A DNA stretch of 64,000 nt from Diadema setosum (GCA_033980235.1 CM067069.1:32289041-32353040), one strand, 5' to 3'; positions 33,986-46,067 are shown, counted from the first letter of the stretch. Notes: generated by a model from the sequence alone, not told the origin. Made by a program: numbers and translations.

Positions 33986-34310
33986 TGTTAAGTCAACAAT
34001 CTATGAGTCAGTTGTTGCTGTTTGTTAATCCAAAGGTTTCCAGATGTTTGTTATTCTGTAAGCTCTTTTTCTTTGGGTTATATATGAATTAGAACTGATT
34101 TAATATAAACTCGCCTTGTTCGATTAGCACACTCCCCAAACATTTTTTGAAAGCGTGAAACCACAAACAAACAAAATGAAAAGAGAAAGAAAAAAAGGGA
34201 AAAGATCCATACCATCTATTGTATAAGTTGTGTGCATTGATTCATTGATGGACTGGCCAACTGATTGACTGATTGAATGAATGATTCCATAAGATGAAAA
34301 TATCATGTTT
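33985..34310. repeat. dispersed repeat, partner of 14640-15060
   Basis: See 14640-15060. The order of shared phrases is the same, and this copy directly follows the C-rich tandem repeat. The partner copy also sits just after a poly-C run. Confidence 0.6.
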
Positions 34311-34743
34311 AAAGGGGTTGGCTAGTAACTGATCAGTGGGAATGCTGGGAGATGATTGTTCCAAAACTAGTGTGATTCATTAGATATCTATTGTTGTGTA
34401 AAAATGATTTGCTTCAGAATGGTCTCATATTCAAGTAATGTGCAGTTTAATGTTCCCAGGTTAGCATACCTTACAGTGACAGGGCAATCGTTAACGGGCC
34501 CGTTAATGATCACCCCGTCACTGTACTTGCATGCTAATAATATACAGTACAATACAGTATAGTATGCGATATAACGCAACAGTGTAACCTGCGTATAAAA
34601 CAACTCTCCATCATTTAACTATGATGCCAAATCGTTCATGTCATGACTTGTGCAGTTAACAAAGACATCCCAATCACGATTAATCTGCTGGTTGTTTTTT
34701 GGGAAAGTAATAAATGCCTACCCCTGGTCATCTTTTCACAACA
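34311..34743. other. no gene recognised
   Basis: Contains a palindromic AACGGGCCCGTT at 34494-34505 and otherwise ordinary AT-rich sequence. Confidence 0.4.
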
Positions 34744-34745
34744 TT

Positions 34746-36173
34746 AAAGGCCGTGTCACACCAGCCTTGCGTGCGACTTCCGAAGAACATTTTTGCTATC
34801 CGGAGGTCCCCGCAGATGACCCGCACATGACAGTACCTAGCATGTATCTCAAAAGTAGTTACCCGGAGGTGCGCACGCTGGCTCTATTTACCCGCTGCCA
34901 AAAAAGGCCCTGTCACACCAGCTAAGCGGGCTTATTGCGTATGGGGATTTTTCAGCACGCAGAATAATTTCTGCGGCCGGACAAGGTTTAGGGCGAGTTT
35001 GGCGTGGGTATTACATGATAAACGCGTGATACCTAAGTCCTTCTTGCGTGTATTCCGTTGAACTGCATGTTAGGCGCGTGTGTGTCACGTGATAGCTTCG
35101 TGATAGCTTCTTTTATGTCAGTTACGGGCGACATACGGGCTCTGCGAAGTACCTGCGCCACAACTGCGTGTTATCTGCGTACTAGTCGCCTGCGAGGTTA
35201 GTGCTAGCCTGAACAATAGGCTGGTTCGAGTGGATAGGCAAACAATCATTTGTCAACTAGCTTTCAAGAAGTGAAGATGCCCCGTAGACGGAAAGTGCAC
35301 AAGGGCAGAGAACGTCCAGTGGATGGACAGCCACAAAGCCCGGAAGATTCACAGCAAATGCATCAAATTGCATTTGAAGTTGCGATTGAAGTCCATTCGG
35401 CGGATGAAGTCCTGTCCGAAAGGGACCAGGTAGTCCTCGACGCCACAGAGGACAGAGGACAAAGAAGAGAATGAGCCCACAAATGGCACGCACTCCCTTC
35501 ACATAGGCATAGATCAGCGGGCAACTTACCTACTTCAAGTGGGTCAAATGCCTGTGAATTGCGGCGGCTACGGCCCTCCTACGGGTGTTCTGCGTGGAAC
35601 TCTTCGGGCAATCCTCGCGACTCATCCGGAAATAGTTTTGGTCATGCTCAAAACTTTGCTGCGGGAAAATTGGACTAGCGTGCGCACCTTCGGGGAACTA
35701 AGGACGAGATAAGTGCTAGGTACTGTCAAGTTCGGGCCAACTGCGGAGAGCTCCGGATAGCAAATTTGTTTCCCCGCAAGTCAAGCCGCAAAACTTCCCC
35801 AGATACGGTATGACAAGGCCTTGAGCATGCTCAAAACTTGTTCCGGAAGAGTCACGGGAGTTGCCCGTAGAGGTACGCGCAGAACACAAGTAGGAAACCC
35901 TTACCGGTAGCACCTCACAGGCAACTCCAAAGCAGGTACTTCGCAATCCCCGTAAGTCGCTCGTGACAGAAAATGGATCGGTTTCAAAGCTCTCACGCGA
36001 GTCACACGGAACGCACGCAAGTAGAAGCTAAGTAGCACGCGTCTAGTAAGTAAGAAACAAGTGCGAAAATTGCAAACATTCTTGTCCGCCCGCGGAAAAT
36101 CTTCTACGTGCTTTAAACTACCTCCTCGCCACAAGCCCGCGTAGCTTGCCCGGACAGGTGTGACACCGCCTTT
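34746..36173. mobile_element. 1.4-kb GC-rich TIR element with a nested second left end
   Basis: The left end AAAGGCCGTGTCACACCAG (34746) is inverted at the right end (AGGTGTGACACCGCCTTT, ending 36173). A second left end, AAAGGCCCTGTCACACCAGC, begins at 34903. From there inverted similarity to the right end runs further (GCTAAGCGGGCTT versus AAGCCCGCGTAGC), so the real element is probably 34903-36173 with a partial duplication outside. GC and CpG content are well above the flanks. Short frames on both strands (for example 35250-35474) show no transposase. Likely non-autonomous, superfamily not assigned. Confidence 0.75.
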
Positions 36174-37077
36174 AGTAAATTTGGAGTTACTAATTTTACC
36201 TACCGAATAGATGAATAGAGTTGTAATTAATGATTAACTCTATGTATCATGGCATTAGAGGGAAAACAAGCGTAAAATTGTGAGTAAATTTTCAACTGTT
36301 CGTTCATCATGATCACATAACGCCTTAAAAATTCTGAAACTACTGCCCTAAACTCCTTGTTTACTTTGTAAAACCTTATTTGTGGCTATTGGAGTTAAAA
36401 GTTTTAAAGAATACAGGACACTTTCGGGACAAGTTATCCCTATCGAAGGGATTGCATACGTCACGGACGTTCGCTGGAATTGTCACGGACGTTCGTTCTA
36501 CTGATAGGGTCATGTTCCAGGACGGATAACTAATCGGCAGAGAGTACCTAGCCTTCCTAACGCTTTCACAAATTTGAAAAGGTATGTCAATGCCAATTAT
36601 AAGAAATTTGACATCCTTACAACATTTGTATTGCTCAGAGGGGGATCAGGAGGTGAATTTTCAGAGAAAATATTAATTATTTGCTTGGTTTTCGGTGAAT
36701 TGCATGGTCAAAAAACTGCGGACAAGCCTCAGTCCGCTCCAAAAATAACATGCAGCTCCTCGGCTAGAGAGCCAAAGGTAAAATGCACCTTCGTAATCAA
36801 AGCAAGATGATGTCCAACTCGAAAACGTTTTAATCATCACGGACGTTCCTTTTTGCTCGGAGGTTCGTGTAAAAATATAATTTCGGTTCTTATAAAGTTG
36901 ACAATGGATGGACAGAAACTCAAAACAAACATATTATCGTGTGGCTAGATCTTAGTTGATTACGACTCAGAACAATATCACCAATAACGTTAAATGGGAT
37001 ACGATCTTTATTAGAAAATAGCGGAAGCACGTCCGTGACGAAAACTGAGTATAATTTTGCATAAAAGAATATTATTC
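36174..37077. other. no gene; small inverted motif cluster at 36420-36540
   Basis: GTCACGGACGTTCG occurs twice (36460, 36481) and in inverse near 37027, with related words at 36837, 40270 and 56065. AGTTATCCCTATCGAAGGG and CTGATAGGGTCATGTTCC around 36430-36520 are roughly inverted. It looks like element debris. No coding sense was seen. Confidence 0.4.
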
Positions 37078-37312
37078 AGTTCAGTTCAGTTTTTATTTCT
37101 GCATTTCATAAGCAATACAAATCAACAAATCAACAAAATACTTATATAGTCATTTACACAGCTAATATTCGTAACGTTTGGATCTTACATACATTTTCTT
37201 TTTTTTTCAAGAACGAATATCATATATGAAAGGAAGCAATAGGAAATGATAAAAATGAAATGCAGGGGACCATCATCATAAGCTAAGCTTGACGAGGAAG
37301 ATGGCCCCAGGT

Positions 37313-37442
37313 AAAGAGATACATAAAGAAAATCTTGCCACTCACTGAGTGGGGGGTTATTGTGCAAAGGGCACAATAAAGAGATACATAAAGAAAATCT
37401 TGCCACTCACTGAGTGGGAAGTAATTGTGCGAAGGACGGTGT
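37313..37442. repeat. 65-bp tandem duplication within the LINE 3' region
   Basis: AAAGAGATACATAAAGAAAATC...CACTCACTGAGTGGG occurs at 37313 and 37378. It lies in the 3' untranslated part of the LINE. Confidence 0.85.
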
Positions 37443-37724
37443 AGTGCGGTGTGCATTGTGTTGGGATGAATCTTGGTTTGTACGTTGAGTGTTATTTTGT
37501 GTATCAGTGTGATGAGGTGAATGTTACTTCAGTTATGGCCATGAACTCATTGTTTAGGGTGTTTGTTGACCAGGTGGTATGAATATTTATGTGTCAGAAG
37601 TATACTGGATTATGAGGGTGTTTTTTAATTCTCGTTTGAAAATGTTCAACGACGTACATTGTTTTAAATGAGGGGGGTAAAGAATTCCAAATATCTGGTC
37701 CATTATGTTTTAATGATTTTTGAG

Positions 37725-39200
37725 CTAAAATGATTCGGGGTTTTCGAGATGGTAATCGGACGACTGACGTGTTGGATATGAATGAACGGTGGAATTTGGA
37801 GTGAAGAAGCCATCAAAAAATTTTGGAAGATAATTAACTGTATATTTATACATAAAAACGGCAGTTTGAAAGGTGTGAAGATCCTCAATTTTCAATGTTT
37901 TTAGTTGACGAAATAGGGGATTGGATGGGGATAAATAACGGGAATTGGTAATCAAACGTACAGCACGTTTTTGGAGGGTAAGAATTGGATTAATTTTAGT
38001 TGAGCCACAGTTTCCCCAAACGATATTGCAGTATGTGATATGTGGAAAGATCAATTCATTGTATAGAATAGTCAGGGAATTTTGAGAAATGAAGTTTTTC
38101 AGTCGATATAAAATTCCTACAGTTATCGAGACAGACGTGTGGATATTATGAATGTGATCGTTCCAAGTTAAACTCGAGTCAATCATGATTCCTAAAAATT
38201 TAGTAGATCTTACTTCAGTTAAGGATAATCCATCAATATTAATATTATAACTGCTGTTAATGTTCTGTGAAGCAGTATGTTTGAAACGTATAAAATTTGT
38301 TTTAGAGACATTAAGGGATAATTTATTACATATAAACCATTGGGAGACTTTGTCTATTTCCGTGTTAAGAGTATCAAACAGTGTTTCGAGGTTCTCATGG
38401 GAGTAAAAAATATTAGTATCATCCGCAAAAAGTATAAATTTAAGAGTTTTTGATGTATTTATAATATCATTGATATATACAAGGAACAGTAGGGGGCCAA
38501 GAATTGATCCCTGGGGAACACCACATACAATATTAGAATTCGGAGATTTAGATGACTTAAATAGTACATATTGCTTTCTGTTGGATAAATAATCAATAAT
38601 CCAAGAAAGTGCTAAACCACGAATACCATATCTTTTTAATTTGTAAATTAATATATCATGATCTATGGTATCAAAAGCCTTTGATAAATCCATGATAATT
38701 CCTATAAAGTGTTTTTTATTTGCAAAAGATTCAGTAATCTTATCTAACAATTGAATTATAGCTAAATCGGTGGAATGGCCCTTTCTAAATCCAAACTGAT
38801 GAGGTATAAGTAGGTCATTTACATGAAGAAAAATGTACAGGCGTTTATGAATAATTTTTTCCAGAATTTTAGAAATACTAGGTAATAACGATATTGGTCT
38901 ATAATTTGTTAAAAGAGAAGGATCGTCTTTTCTTTTGAAAATTGGAACTACTTTCGCAATTTTTAATGAGTTTGGGCATATTCCAGAAGACAGTGAAAGA
39001 TTGAAAATGTAAGATAAATGTGTGGTTATTTGTTTGATGATTTTCTTCAGTATATCAACACTTATTTCATCATGGCCACTAGATCTAGTTGGCTTTAATC
39101 TGTTAACAATCTCCAGTATTTCTTCCTCATCTGTTGGGGTAAAGAAAAGGGATTTTGTCGTATTTTGGTGGAAGAAATTCAGTAAAGTTTGAATGAACAT
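37725..39200 (-). pseudogene. LINE ORF2 reverse transcriptase, 491-codon open frame
   Basis: The RT motifs are in order. NYRPISLL lies at residues 99-106, QFGFRKGHST at 135-144, DLSKAFD at 171-177 with the first catalytic Asp, GVPQGSILGPLLF at 227-239, and FADD at 258-261 with the catalytic Asp pair. Downstream SQWFICNKLSLNVSKTNFI and ITYCNIVWG match the thumb and C-terminal part. The frame is open through the whole catalytic core, but its real neighbours upstream (endonuclease) and downstream (IWNSLP end) lie in other frames. It is therefore a fragment of a dead element, though probably a young one. Confidence 0.85.
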
Positions 39201-40100
39201 GTTTGTTTTTTTTTATTTTTGAAGCTAATTGGGGGCCAATATTTACGAAGTATGTGTTAAAAGCATCAGATATTTCATCAGGGTTTGTGAGTTCTTTGTT
39301 GTCATTATAAAAAACGGACGATGTTTCCTTATTATTTTTACCTGTTATTTCATATATAGTTTCCCATAAGCCATTTACGTTATCCTTTTGATTATCAAAC
39401 TTATCGGAATAATACATTTTACGAGAAATACGAATCAAATTACTGCGTTTATTTCTATACTTTTTTGTAATCTGTAAAATGTTTTGTATTATGGGTAGTA
39501 ATCGCCAATTTATACAATTTATTACGGGTTTTTATGGAATTGATGATTCCCTTTGTAATCCAGGGATGTTTGTTCTTTCTACGTGTTTTTTTCTTAACTA
39601 AAGGAATATTTTTTCGATAATAATATAAAAGTTTATCTAAAAAAATATCATAAGCTTTATCGGCGTTATTTTGGAGATACACTTCTTGCCATTCTTCCTT
39701 CACTAAGTCAAGATTAAGTAATTCAATATTCTCGTCTGATTATTTTCTGTACATTATTGGCCTGGGTTTTGAAATACTTTTGACGTTTTCAGAATAACGA
39801 AGAATAATGAATATCGGTAAATGATCAGATATATCATAATATAAAATACCATTAATGAATTTATCTACAGAAAAGTTATTAGAAAAAATATCATCCAACA
39901 AGGTTTTAGATGTTTGGGATATTCTTGTTGGGTTATCAATATGGGAATGGAAAGCATATGAAAAAAGAATAGTTTTCAATTTTACCGCTAAAGTATCTAT
40001 TTTCGTCATGTCAATATTATAGTCGCCCATGATATAAATTTCCTTATTTTCTTGTGTAATCGTGTTGAGGCATTCATCAAAATTTTCTAAAAACGTTTCG

Positions 40101-40364
40101 GTTTTATGATTTGGTTATGATTTGGTTATGATTTGATTATGTCCCATGTACAGCCAGCAGACATACAATTTTTGCAGGATATGTTCATTAGGTGGAACAC
40201 CAAATTTTCGTATACATTACAGTTGTGACAACAAAGTAGAATTTGCAGCAGCGATAGAAATAAAAGCATCACGGGCGTTCGTCTGTTTAGGACTTTGATA
40301 TTTCAATTGTTCTCTGTGATTTTATACGTGCTCATAAAGTCCTTATAATTTTGTGGTTCATACC
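40101..40364. other. LINE 5' junction and flank
   Basis: A triple ATGATTTGGTT-type microrepeat (40108-40140) marks the LINE's truncated 5' border. It is followed by a CACGGGCGTTCG word related to the 36.46-kb motif. Confidence 0.4.
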
Positions 40365-40675
40365 CATGATATGTCAGATCCAGAACATGGTCAGATATTA
40401 GATGCCACGTACGCTTAAAAATGCACATTATAAGTTTGAAAAACAAAAATTATTGTGAAAATAACGTTTTTACCGTATTTTTACGCTTTAAGTCCTTGTC
40501 AAATGAAAAATATCAGGCAAAAGTCAACTTAACCATATATTTCCTGAAAGGAAATTTACTAATTTTTGAGATGACATGAAAAAATCTGGTTTCTTAGATC
40601 ATCCTGGCGTGTTCTAAGAGAAAGAATGTCATAAGGTGCGAAAATTGGCAATTGTACATCGTTCAAAATTCTCAC
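40365..40675 (+). repeat. dispersed repeat R, copy 1 (copy 2 at 57688)
   Basis: CATACCCATGATATGTCAGATCC through CGTTCAAAATTCTCACC matches 57688-58013 over its whole length with scattered substitutions and small indels. No coding sense. It ends at a (TA)n run here. Confidence 0.88.

Positions 40676-40677
<2 letters not shown>

Positions 40678-40714
<37 letters not shown>
40678..40714. repeat. (TA)n microsatellite
   Basis: About 17 TA units between dispersed repeat R and the 1.3-kb tandem repeat. Confidence 0.95.
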
Positions 40715-40715
<1 letters not shown>

Positions 40716-41999
40716 GATATGTGTCTTTATTTGTCTGAACTCTACGATTCAATTAATTATGAGCAGGTTATATTTGCATCAGCTTCAATGTCCACTCAGC
40801 TTATCAGTTAAATGAATGATATGCGAATGCATGCTTTAAAGATAAATAAGGTTATGTAGTTATTATATAATTAATGTTTACTCCTTTTTTGGTATTCCAA
40901 GGTGTTTTTATCATTTTGCTCTGTCTGTCTGCCTCCATCTTTGTTATTCCAAGGTATTTTTTTTTGTGTGTGTTTGTTTGTTGTTTGCTCGGTCTGTATC
41001 TATTTCCTTCTTTGGTATTCCAAGGTGTTTTTATTATTTCCTCTGTCTGTCTCTATTTCTCAACCATATACGGTCGAATTGTTTCTCAGTACCTTCGATG
41101 GGCATTAGTGTCCATGTTCACTCACCTTATCAGCTTCTCAATAATATGCTCCTGCACTATTGAAGAATAGATAAGGTTTTAATGTTATCCATGTGTTGTT
41201 TTTTTTTTACTATTATAATCCAAGACATTTTTTCTTTTTTGTTTGTTCCGCTCTGTCGCTTCGTAAATATGTTGAAGGTTGCAAAAGTAAAAACAACAAC
41301 GGTTTGTATCTTAATGAAAAGTATCATCATGGATCGAGTTGCTTATCAAAACTTAACAGCAAAAACGAAACAAATTGATAAACATTGTACATAATAACAA
41401 GTGATCACCACTCGTCTACCAACGTCTGGGTGTTTGACGTAAAATATTTATATCGTTACGTATTTGGGTGGGGTGTTTTTTTTTTAGTATCGTCGAGCAT
41501 GTGGTTGAAAGAAGACGTTTATGTCTTGTTGAACCTGGGGTTTCTGTAATAATGATTTATGTCGTGTTGTTATATGACAACCTTGCAGTGTTCAATCTAC
41601 AAACTTTGTAAACAGCAGATTAGACGTGGTATTGAAGGGAACTGTAAAGGAGGTAGAATTCGAGCTTAAAAAAAAATAAACAAACAATGGATAATGAACG
41701 ACAAAATTTCAATTTCTGCAATTTTTTACTTTAATGTCTTGAAGGGAAAACTAATCATGTTCACGCATGCAAAAAGTGTTCCTTCTTCTTAACCTACCAA
41801 GTTGATAGTCAATGAAATAACCATTAATATGGTATATGACTCGCATGACACAAATTGTTTTCACTTTCCCCATTTTCAATGTATGTTAAAACCTATAATG
41901 ATTATGATCATCGCAAAATTTTGTAATGAAAATCGTTTTTTTTTTTTTTTCTGGGACAAGCTGTGTCTAAGCGTGTCCAAAAGGTATATTGAGTTTATA

Positions 42000-42003
42000 T
42001 ATA

Positions 42004-42043
<40 letters not shown>

Positions 42044-42098
42044 TCTGTCCACACATACACACACACCCAAATACACTCACACTCACACACACACACAT
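42000..42098. repeat. (TA)n then (CA)n microsatellites
   Basis: TA tract followed by ACACAC/CTCACA tracts at the end of tandem copy 1. Confidence 0.95.
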
Positions 42099-43179
42099 TA
42101 GCTTCAATGTCCACTCAGCTTATCAGTTTATGAATGATATGTGAATGCATGCTTGAAAGATAAATAAGGTTATCTAGTTTTTACATATTTAATGTTTACT
42201 CCTTCTTTGGTATTCCAAGGTTTTCTTATTATTTGCTCGGTGTGTCTCTATTTCTCAACCATATACGGTCGAATTGTTTCTCAGTACCTTCGATGGGCAT
42301 TAGTGTCCATGTTCACTCACCTTATCAGCTTCTCAATAATATGCTCCTGCACTTTTGAAGGATGGATAAGGTTTAAATGTTATCCATGTGGTTTTTTTTT
42401 ACCATTATAATCCAAGGCATTTTTTGAAATTTGTTTACTCTGCTCTGTCGCTTCGTAAATATGTGGAAGGTTGCAAAAGTAAAAACAACAACGGTTTGTA
42501 TCTTAATGAAAAGTATCATCATGGATCGAGTTGCTTATCAAAACTTAACAGCAAAAACGAAACAAATTGATAAACATTGTACATAATAACAAGTGATCAC
42601 CACTCGTCTACCAACGTCTGGGTGTTTGACGTAAAATATTTATATCGTTACGTATTTGGGTGGGTTTTTTTTTTTTTTTAGTATCGTCGAGCATGTGGTT
42701 GAAAGAAGACGTTTATGTCTTGTTGAACCTGGTGTTTCTGTAATAATGATTTATGTCGTGTTGTTATATGACAACCTTGCAGTGTTCAATCTACAAACTT
42801 TGTAAACAGCAGATTAGACGTGGTATTGAAGGTAACTGTAAAGGAGGTAGAATTCGAGCTGAAAAAATAAACAAACAATGTGTAATAAACGACAAAATTT
42901 CAATTTCTGCAATTTTTTACTTTAATGTCTTGAAGGGAAAACTAATCATGTTCACGCATGCAAAAAGTGTTCCTTCTTTTTAACCTACCAGGTTGATAGT
43001 CAATGAAATAACCCTTAATATGGTATATGACTCACATGACACAAATTGTTTTCACTTTCCCAATTTTCAATGTATGTTAAAACCTATAATGATTATGATC
43101 GCAAAATTTTGTAATGAAAATCGGTTTCTTTTTTTGTTTTCTGGGACACGCTGTGTCTAAGCGTGTCCAAGAGGTATAT

Positions 43180-43266
43180 TGAGTATATATATATATATAT
43201 ATATATACATACATATATAGGTCTGTCCACACATACACACACACACACACACTCACACACTTATAC

Positions 43267-43323
<57 letters not shown>

Positions 43324-43370
43324 TAGGTCTGTCCACACATACACACACACACACTCACACACTTATATAT
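43180..43370. repeat. compound (TA)n/(CA)n microsatellite, duplicated
   Basis: TA-rich and CA-rich blocks separated by AGGTCTGTCCACACATACAC, present twice. It lies at the end of tandem copy 2. Confidence 0.95.
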
Positions 43371-44085
43371 ACAGACGATATGAGTCTATATTTGTCTCAA
43401 CTCCACGATTTAATTAATTATGAGCAGGTTATATTTGCATTAGCTTCAATGTCCACTCATTTGCTCGGTGTGTCTCTATTTCTCAACCATATACGGTCGA
43501 ATTGTTTCTCAGTACCTTCGATGGGCATAAGTGTCCATGTTCACTCACCTTATCAGCTTCTCAATAATATGCTCCTGCACTATTGAAAGATAGATAAGGT
43601 TTTAATGTTATCCATGTGGGTTTGTTTTGCCATTATAATCCAAGGCATTTTTTTTTTAAATTCGTTTGCTCCGCTCTGTCGCTTCGTAAATATGTGGAAG
43701 GTTGCAACAGTAAAAACAACAGCGGTTTGTATCTAAATGAAAAGGATCATAATGGGTCGACTTGTTTATCAAAACTTAACAACAAAAACATAACAAATTA
43801 ATATACATAGTTCATATAATAACAAGTGATCACCACTCGTCTACCTCGGTCTGCGTGTTAGATGAAAAATATTGAGATCGTTGTGTACTTGGGATTTTTC
43901 TTCAGTATCGACGAGCGTGTGGTTGAAAAAAGAGGTTTATGTATTGTTTAACCTGGTATTTCTGTAATAATGATTTATGTCGTGTTATCATGGGATAACT
44001 TTAGTGTTCAGTACATAAAACCTTAAAAAAAACGGCAGATTAGACGTGGTAGGGAAGGGAACTGTAAACGAGGTATAGAATTCAA

Positions 44086-45340
44086 ACGGAAAAAAAAAAC
44101 AAAAAACGAACAAATTTCCTCTTTTCCAATGTGTCCTCCACACGTATATGCTCTTCCATAAAGGAGTGAAAACAAAAGACAATTTCACATGACAAGAAAC
44201 ATAACTTAATTTGCAAAACAATCAACCTACGATCTCTGTCTTTGTAGCCCCCAAACTTAAAGAAAGGCAAAATATAATGGAGAAAAATGAAGAATCTTGT
44301 GTCAAATCCAAATTCAAATCAAATTCAAATTCAAATGACATTAATAAAGAAGCAAAACATTAAAAATAATGGTAGAAATCAGATTATTATTTAGAATGTA
44401 AATATTAAAAACGATATTTGATTCGCGGATATGTCTCATAATTCTTTTATTCCAAAATGTAAAAAAAAAAATACATAAAAAAATTCCATCCATTTTATCA
44501 ACTTTGCAGTTAACTGCCTAAGTCATTGAAGTTGGAGTTGACAGAAAAATGTATATATATCCCCTTTAGTTTCCCACCTTGTGTTTGCTTGATGTAAAGA
44601 AATAAAAGGGAACTATTTTAGTTGCTATTCATTAATGTCTCTTATATTGTTTTTAATTGGTCTTTTCTGAACAATTTTTACCTTGAACGGCAATGGCAAA
44701 TGAGTGACAAAATCTCAATTTCTGCAATTTTTACTTTAATGTGTTGAAGGGCAAAACTAATCATGTTCACTCATGCATAGAATGCTCCTTCTTCTTAACC
44801 TACCAGGTTGTTCGCCAGTGAAATAACCTTTAATACGGCATAGGACAATGACAATTAATTTTTACCAAAATCTTTTATACACATAGTGCTTACTTTCTTT
44901 TTATTTCTTTTTAGATGTTATATAAAAGTAGGTATGCATATATATATATATATATGCATATATATATTTATAAACACATATATAAATTGAGTCAAAATAT
45001 TTCTATCGGCAAAATGCATTACCATTTTATTTCTTCATTTCTTCAGTTTTTTTTTTTAGCCAGTAAGATAATTCTCAACATGTTTATATAAACCCTTCAA
45101 AAAAAGTTTGAAATTCTGACTTCAGTGTAAATTTCTCCATTTTATAAGCACTATACAATACATGCTTGATATAAGTGGAAAGAGTATTAAACTCTCTTTA
45201 AAATTACATATTACTTATTATAATTATGCTATCAAGAAAAGAACTGTAATCAAAAGTGTCTAATGTCTGATTAGGTCTGCATTGAAAAGTTACAAAACGA
45301 ACAAGAACTGTCCTTGAATGAGAATGAGAGTACATAAAGA
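44086..45340. repeat. debris: (AATTC)n tail, tandem-unit remnant, (TA)n
   Basis: TCAAATTCAAATTCAAAT (44318-44336) may be a retroelement tail. Bases 44690-44850 repeat the end of the 1.3-kb unit (CAATTTCTGCAATTTTTACTTTAATG, then TTCACTCATGC). TA runs lie at 44938-44955. AACCCTTCAAAAAAAGTTTG at 45090 recurs inverted near 53247. Confidence 0.5.
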
Positions 45341-45342
45341 GC

Positions 45343-45587
45343 ATGTTCGTTTGTGTTATGTCTTTCGTTCTCAACTGGTCAGCCATGAAGGCAAATTTCA
45401 ATAGGCATCTTAACTTCACATTCAAGTCATCAGTGGTGGCATGCCAGGCAATTTTGATAGCTCATCAAGTTTTATGGTTGTACATCATGCCAGTTGTAAG
45501 CAATGTTCAAAAAACCCTAGCCATAGGGCAAATTGAAGCTGAGATGCTTCAAAAAGATGACAACGCAAAACCACATAGTGTGCGCAA

Positions 45588-45627
<40 letters not shown>

Positions 45628-45905
45628 AGAGAGAGAGAGAGGGAGAGAGAGAGAGGGGGGGGGGGCAACATTAGAAATGGACTGGCCTTCATGCAGCCCC
45701 GACCTCAATCCCATAAAACATTTTTGGGATCAACTTGGTCAAGCTACGTGGGGAAGAGAGTCACAAATGCAACGACATAGGCAGGACTCCGTCAGATACT
45801 GGTTGACACTAATCAACAGCATGAGGACACGGTGTCAGGCGGTGGTGCAAGCACTTGGGTCGTCCACGGATGCTGAGCCCCGATCATGTTCATTGACAAT
45901 ATAAA
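45343..45905 (+). pseudogene. Tc1/mariner transposase relic
   Basis: The first part (45430-45590) ends DDNAKPHSVRNFL, matching the Tc1 motif around the second catalytic Asp (usually QDNARPH). The second part (45677-45905, another frame) reads MDWPSCSPDLNPIKHFWDQLG, the classic WPSxSPDLNPIEHxWD motif. Here the usual Glu of IEH is Lys (IKH), so the third acidic residue of the catalytic triad is lost. A (CT)n/(GA)n microsatellite at 45592-45660 has split the gene between the two motifs. The N-terminal DNA-binding domain is not recognisable. Inactive. Confidence 0.85.
45592..45662. repeat. (CT)n-(GA)n-(G)n microsatellite
   Basis: An inverted-type CT then GA run, hairpin-capable, inside the Tc1 relic. 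Confidence 0.95.
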
Positions 45906-46064
45906 GACAATGTAAACATAAAGTAAATCAAAATAACGACAAAACGAACACAAAAATAAAGATGAAACTCCAATAAAATCAAGACCATGCCATTTCACCT
46001 CTTTGTGTATTTGTTGCGGTTACTATGGCGAGGTTCTGTGATATGAAATGGTTTGAGTCATGAA

Positions 46065-46067
<3 letters not shown>

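Larger units (their letters stand above)
37078..40100 (-). mobile_element. 5'-truncated LINE (non-LTR retrotransposon), APE endonuclease and reverse transcriptase remains
   Basis: On the minus strand the order is: AP-endonuclease C-terminal half (GDYNIDM near 40025, SDHLP near 39815), linker, reverse transcriptase (see 37725-39200), and the LINE C-terminal IWNSLP...FQTRIKK region (about 37690-37600). It ends in a short TGAAC repeat tail (37078-37092). The endonuclease N-terminus is absent, as expected for a 5'-truncated insert. At least three frame breaks (39.2, 39.45 and 39.72 kb) and a C-terminal shift show it is dead, though the RT frame is remarkably long. The endonuclease plus FADD architecture suits the Jockey/CR1-like group; the clade is not resolved. 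Confidence 0.88.
40715..44085 (+). repeat. about 1.3-kb segmental tandem repeat, two and a half copies
   Basis: Copy 1 is about 40715-42096, copy 2 about 42097-43375 and copy 3 (partial) about 43376-44085. Each has GCTTCAATGTCCACTCA, ATATACGGTCGAATTG, CAGTACCTTCGATGGGCAT, CTTCGTAAATATGT and GAGCATGTGGTTGAAAGAAG in that order, and copies 1-2 end in (TA)n/(CA)n microsatellites. Copy 1 also has an internal GGTATTCCAAGGTGTTTTTAT sub-repeat, three times at 40890-41032. A piece of the unit's end recurs at 44690-44850, and heavily diverged relatives lie at 53640-54300. No protein domain was seen. Confidence 0.88.

Noticed and set aside
33300..34028. Proline-rich frames
   Set aside because: They arise from CCTCCC/poly-C blocks inside a tandem repeat; the repeats shift frame between copies.
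35250..35474. 74-codon frame MPRRRKVHKG... in the GC-rich TIR element
   Set aside because: No domain or splice context, and an equally long frame lies on the opposite strand; GC-rich DNA has few stops.
41182..43801. Repeated 60-70-codon frames in the 1.3-kb tandem units
   Set aside because: Each copy breaks the frame differently and no domain is visible; they reflect DNA-level duplication.
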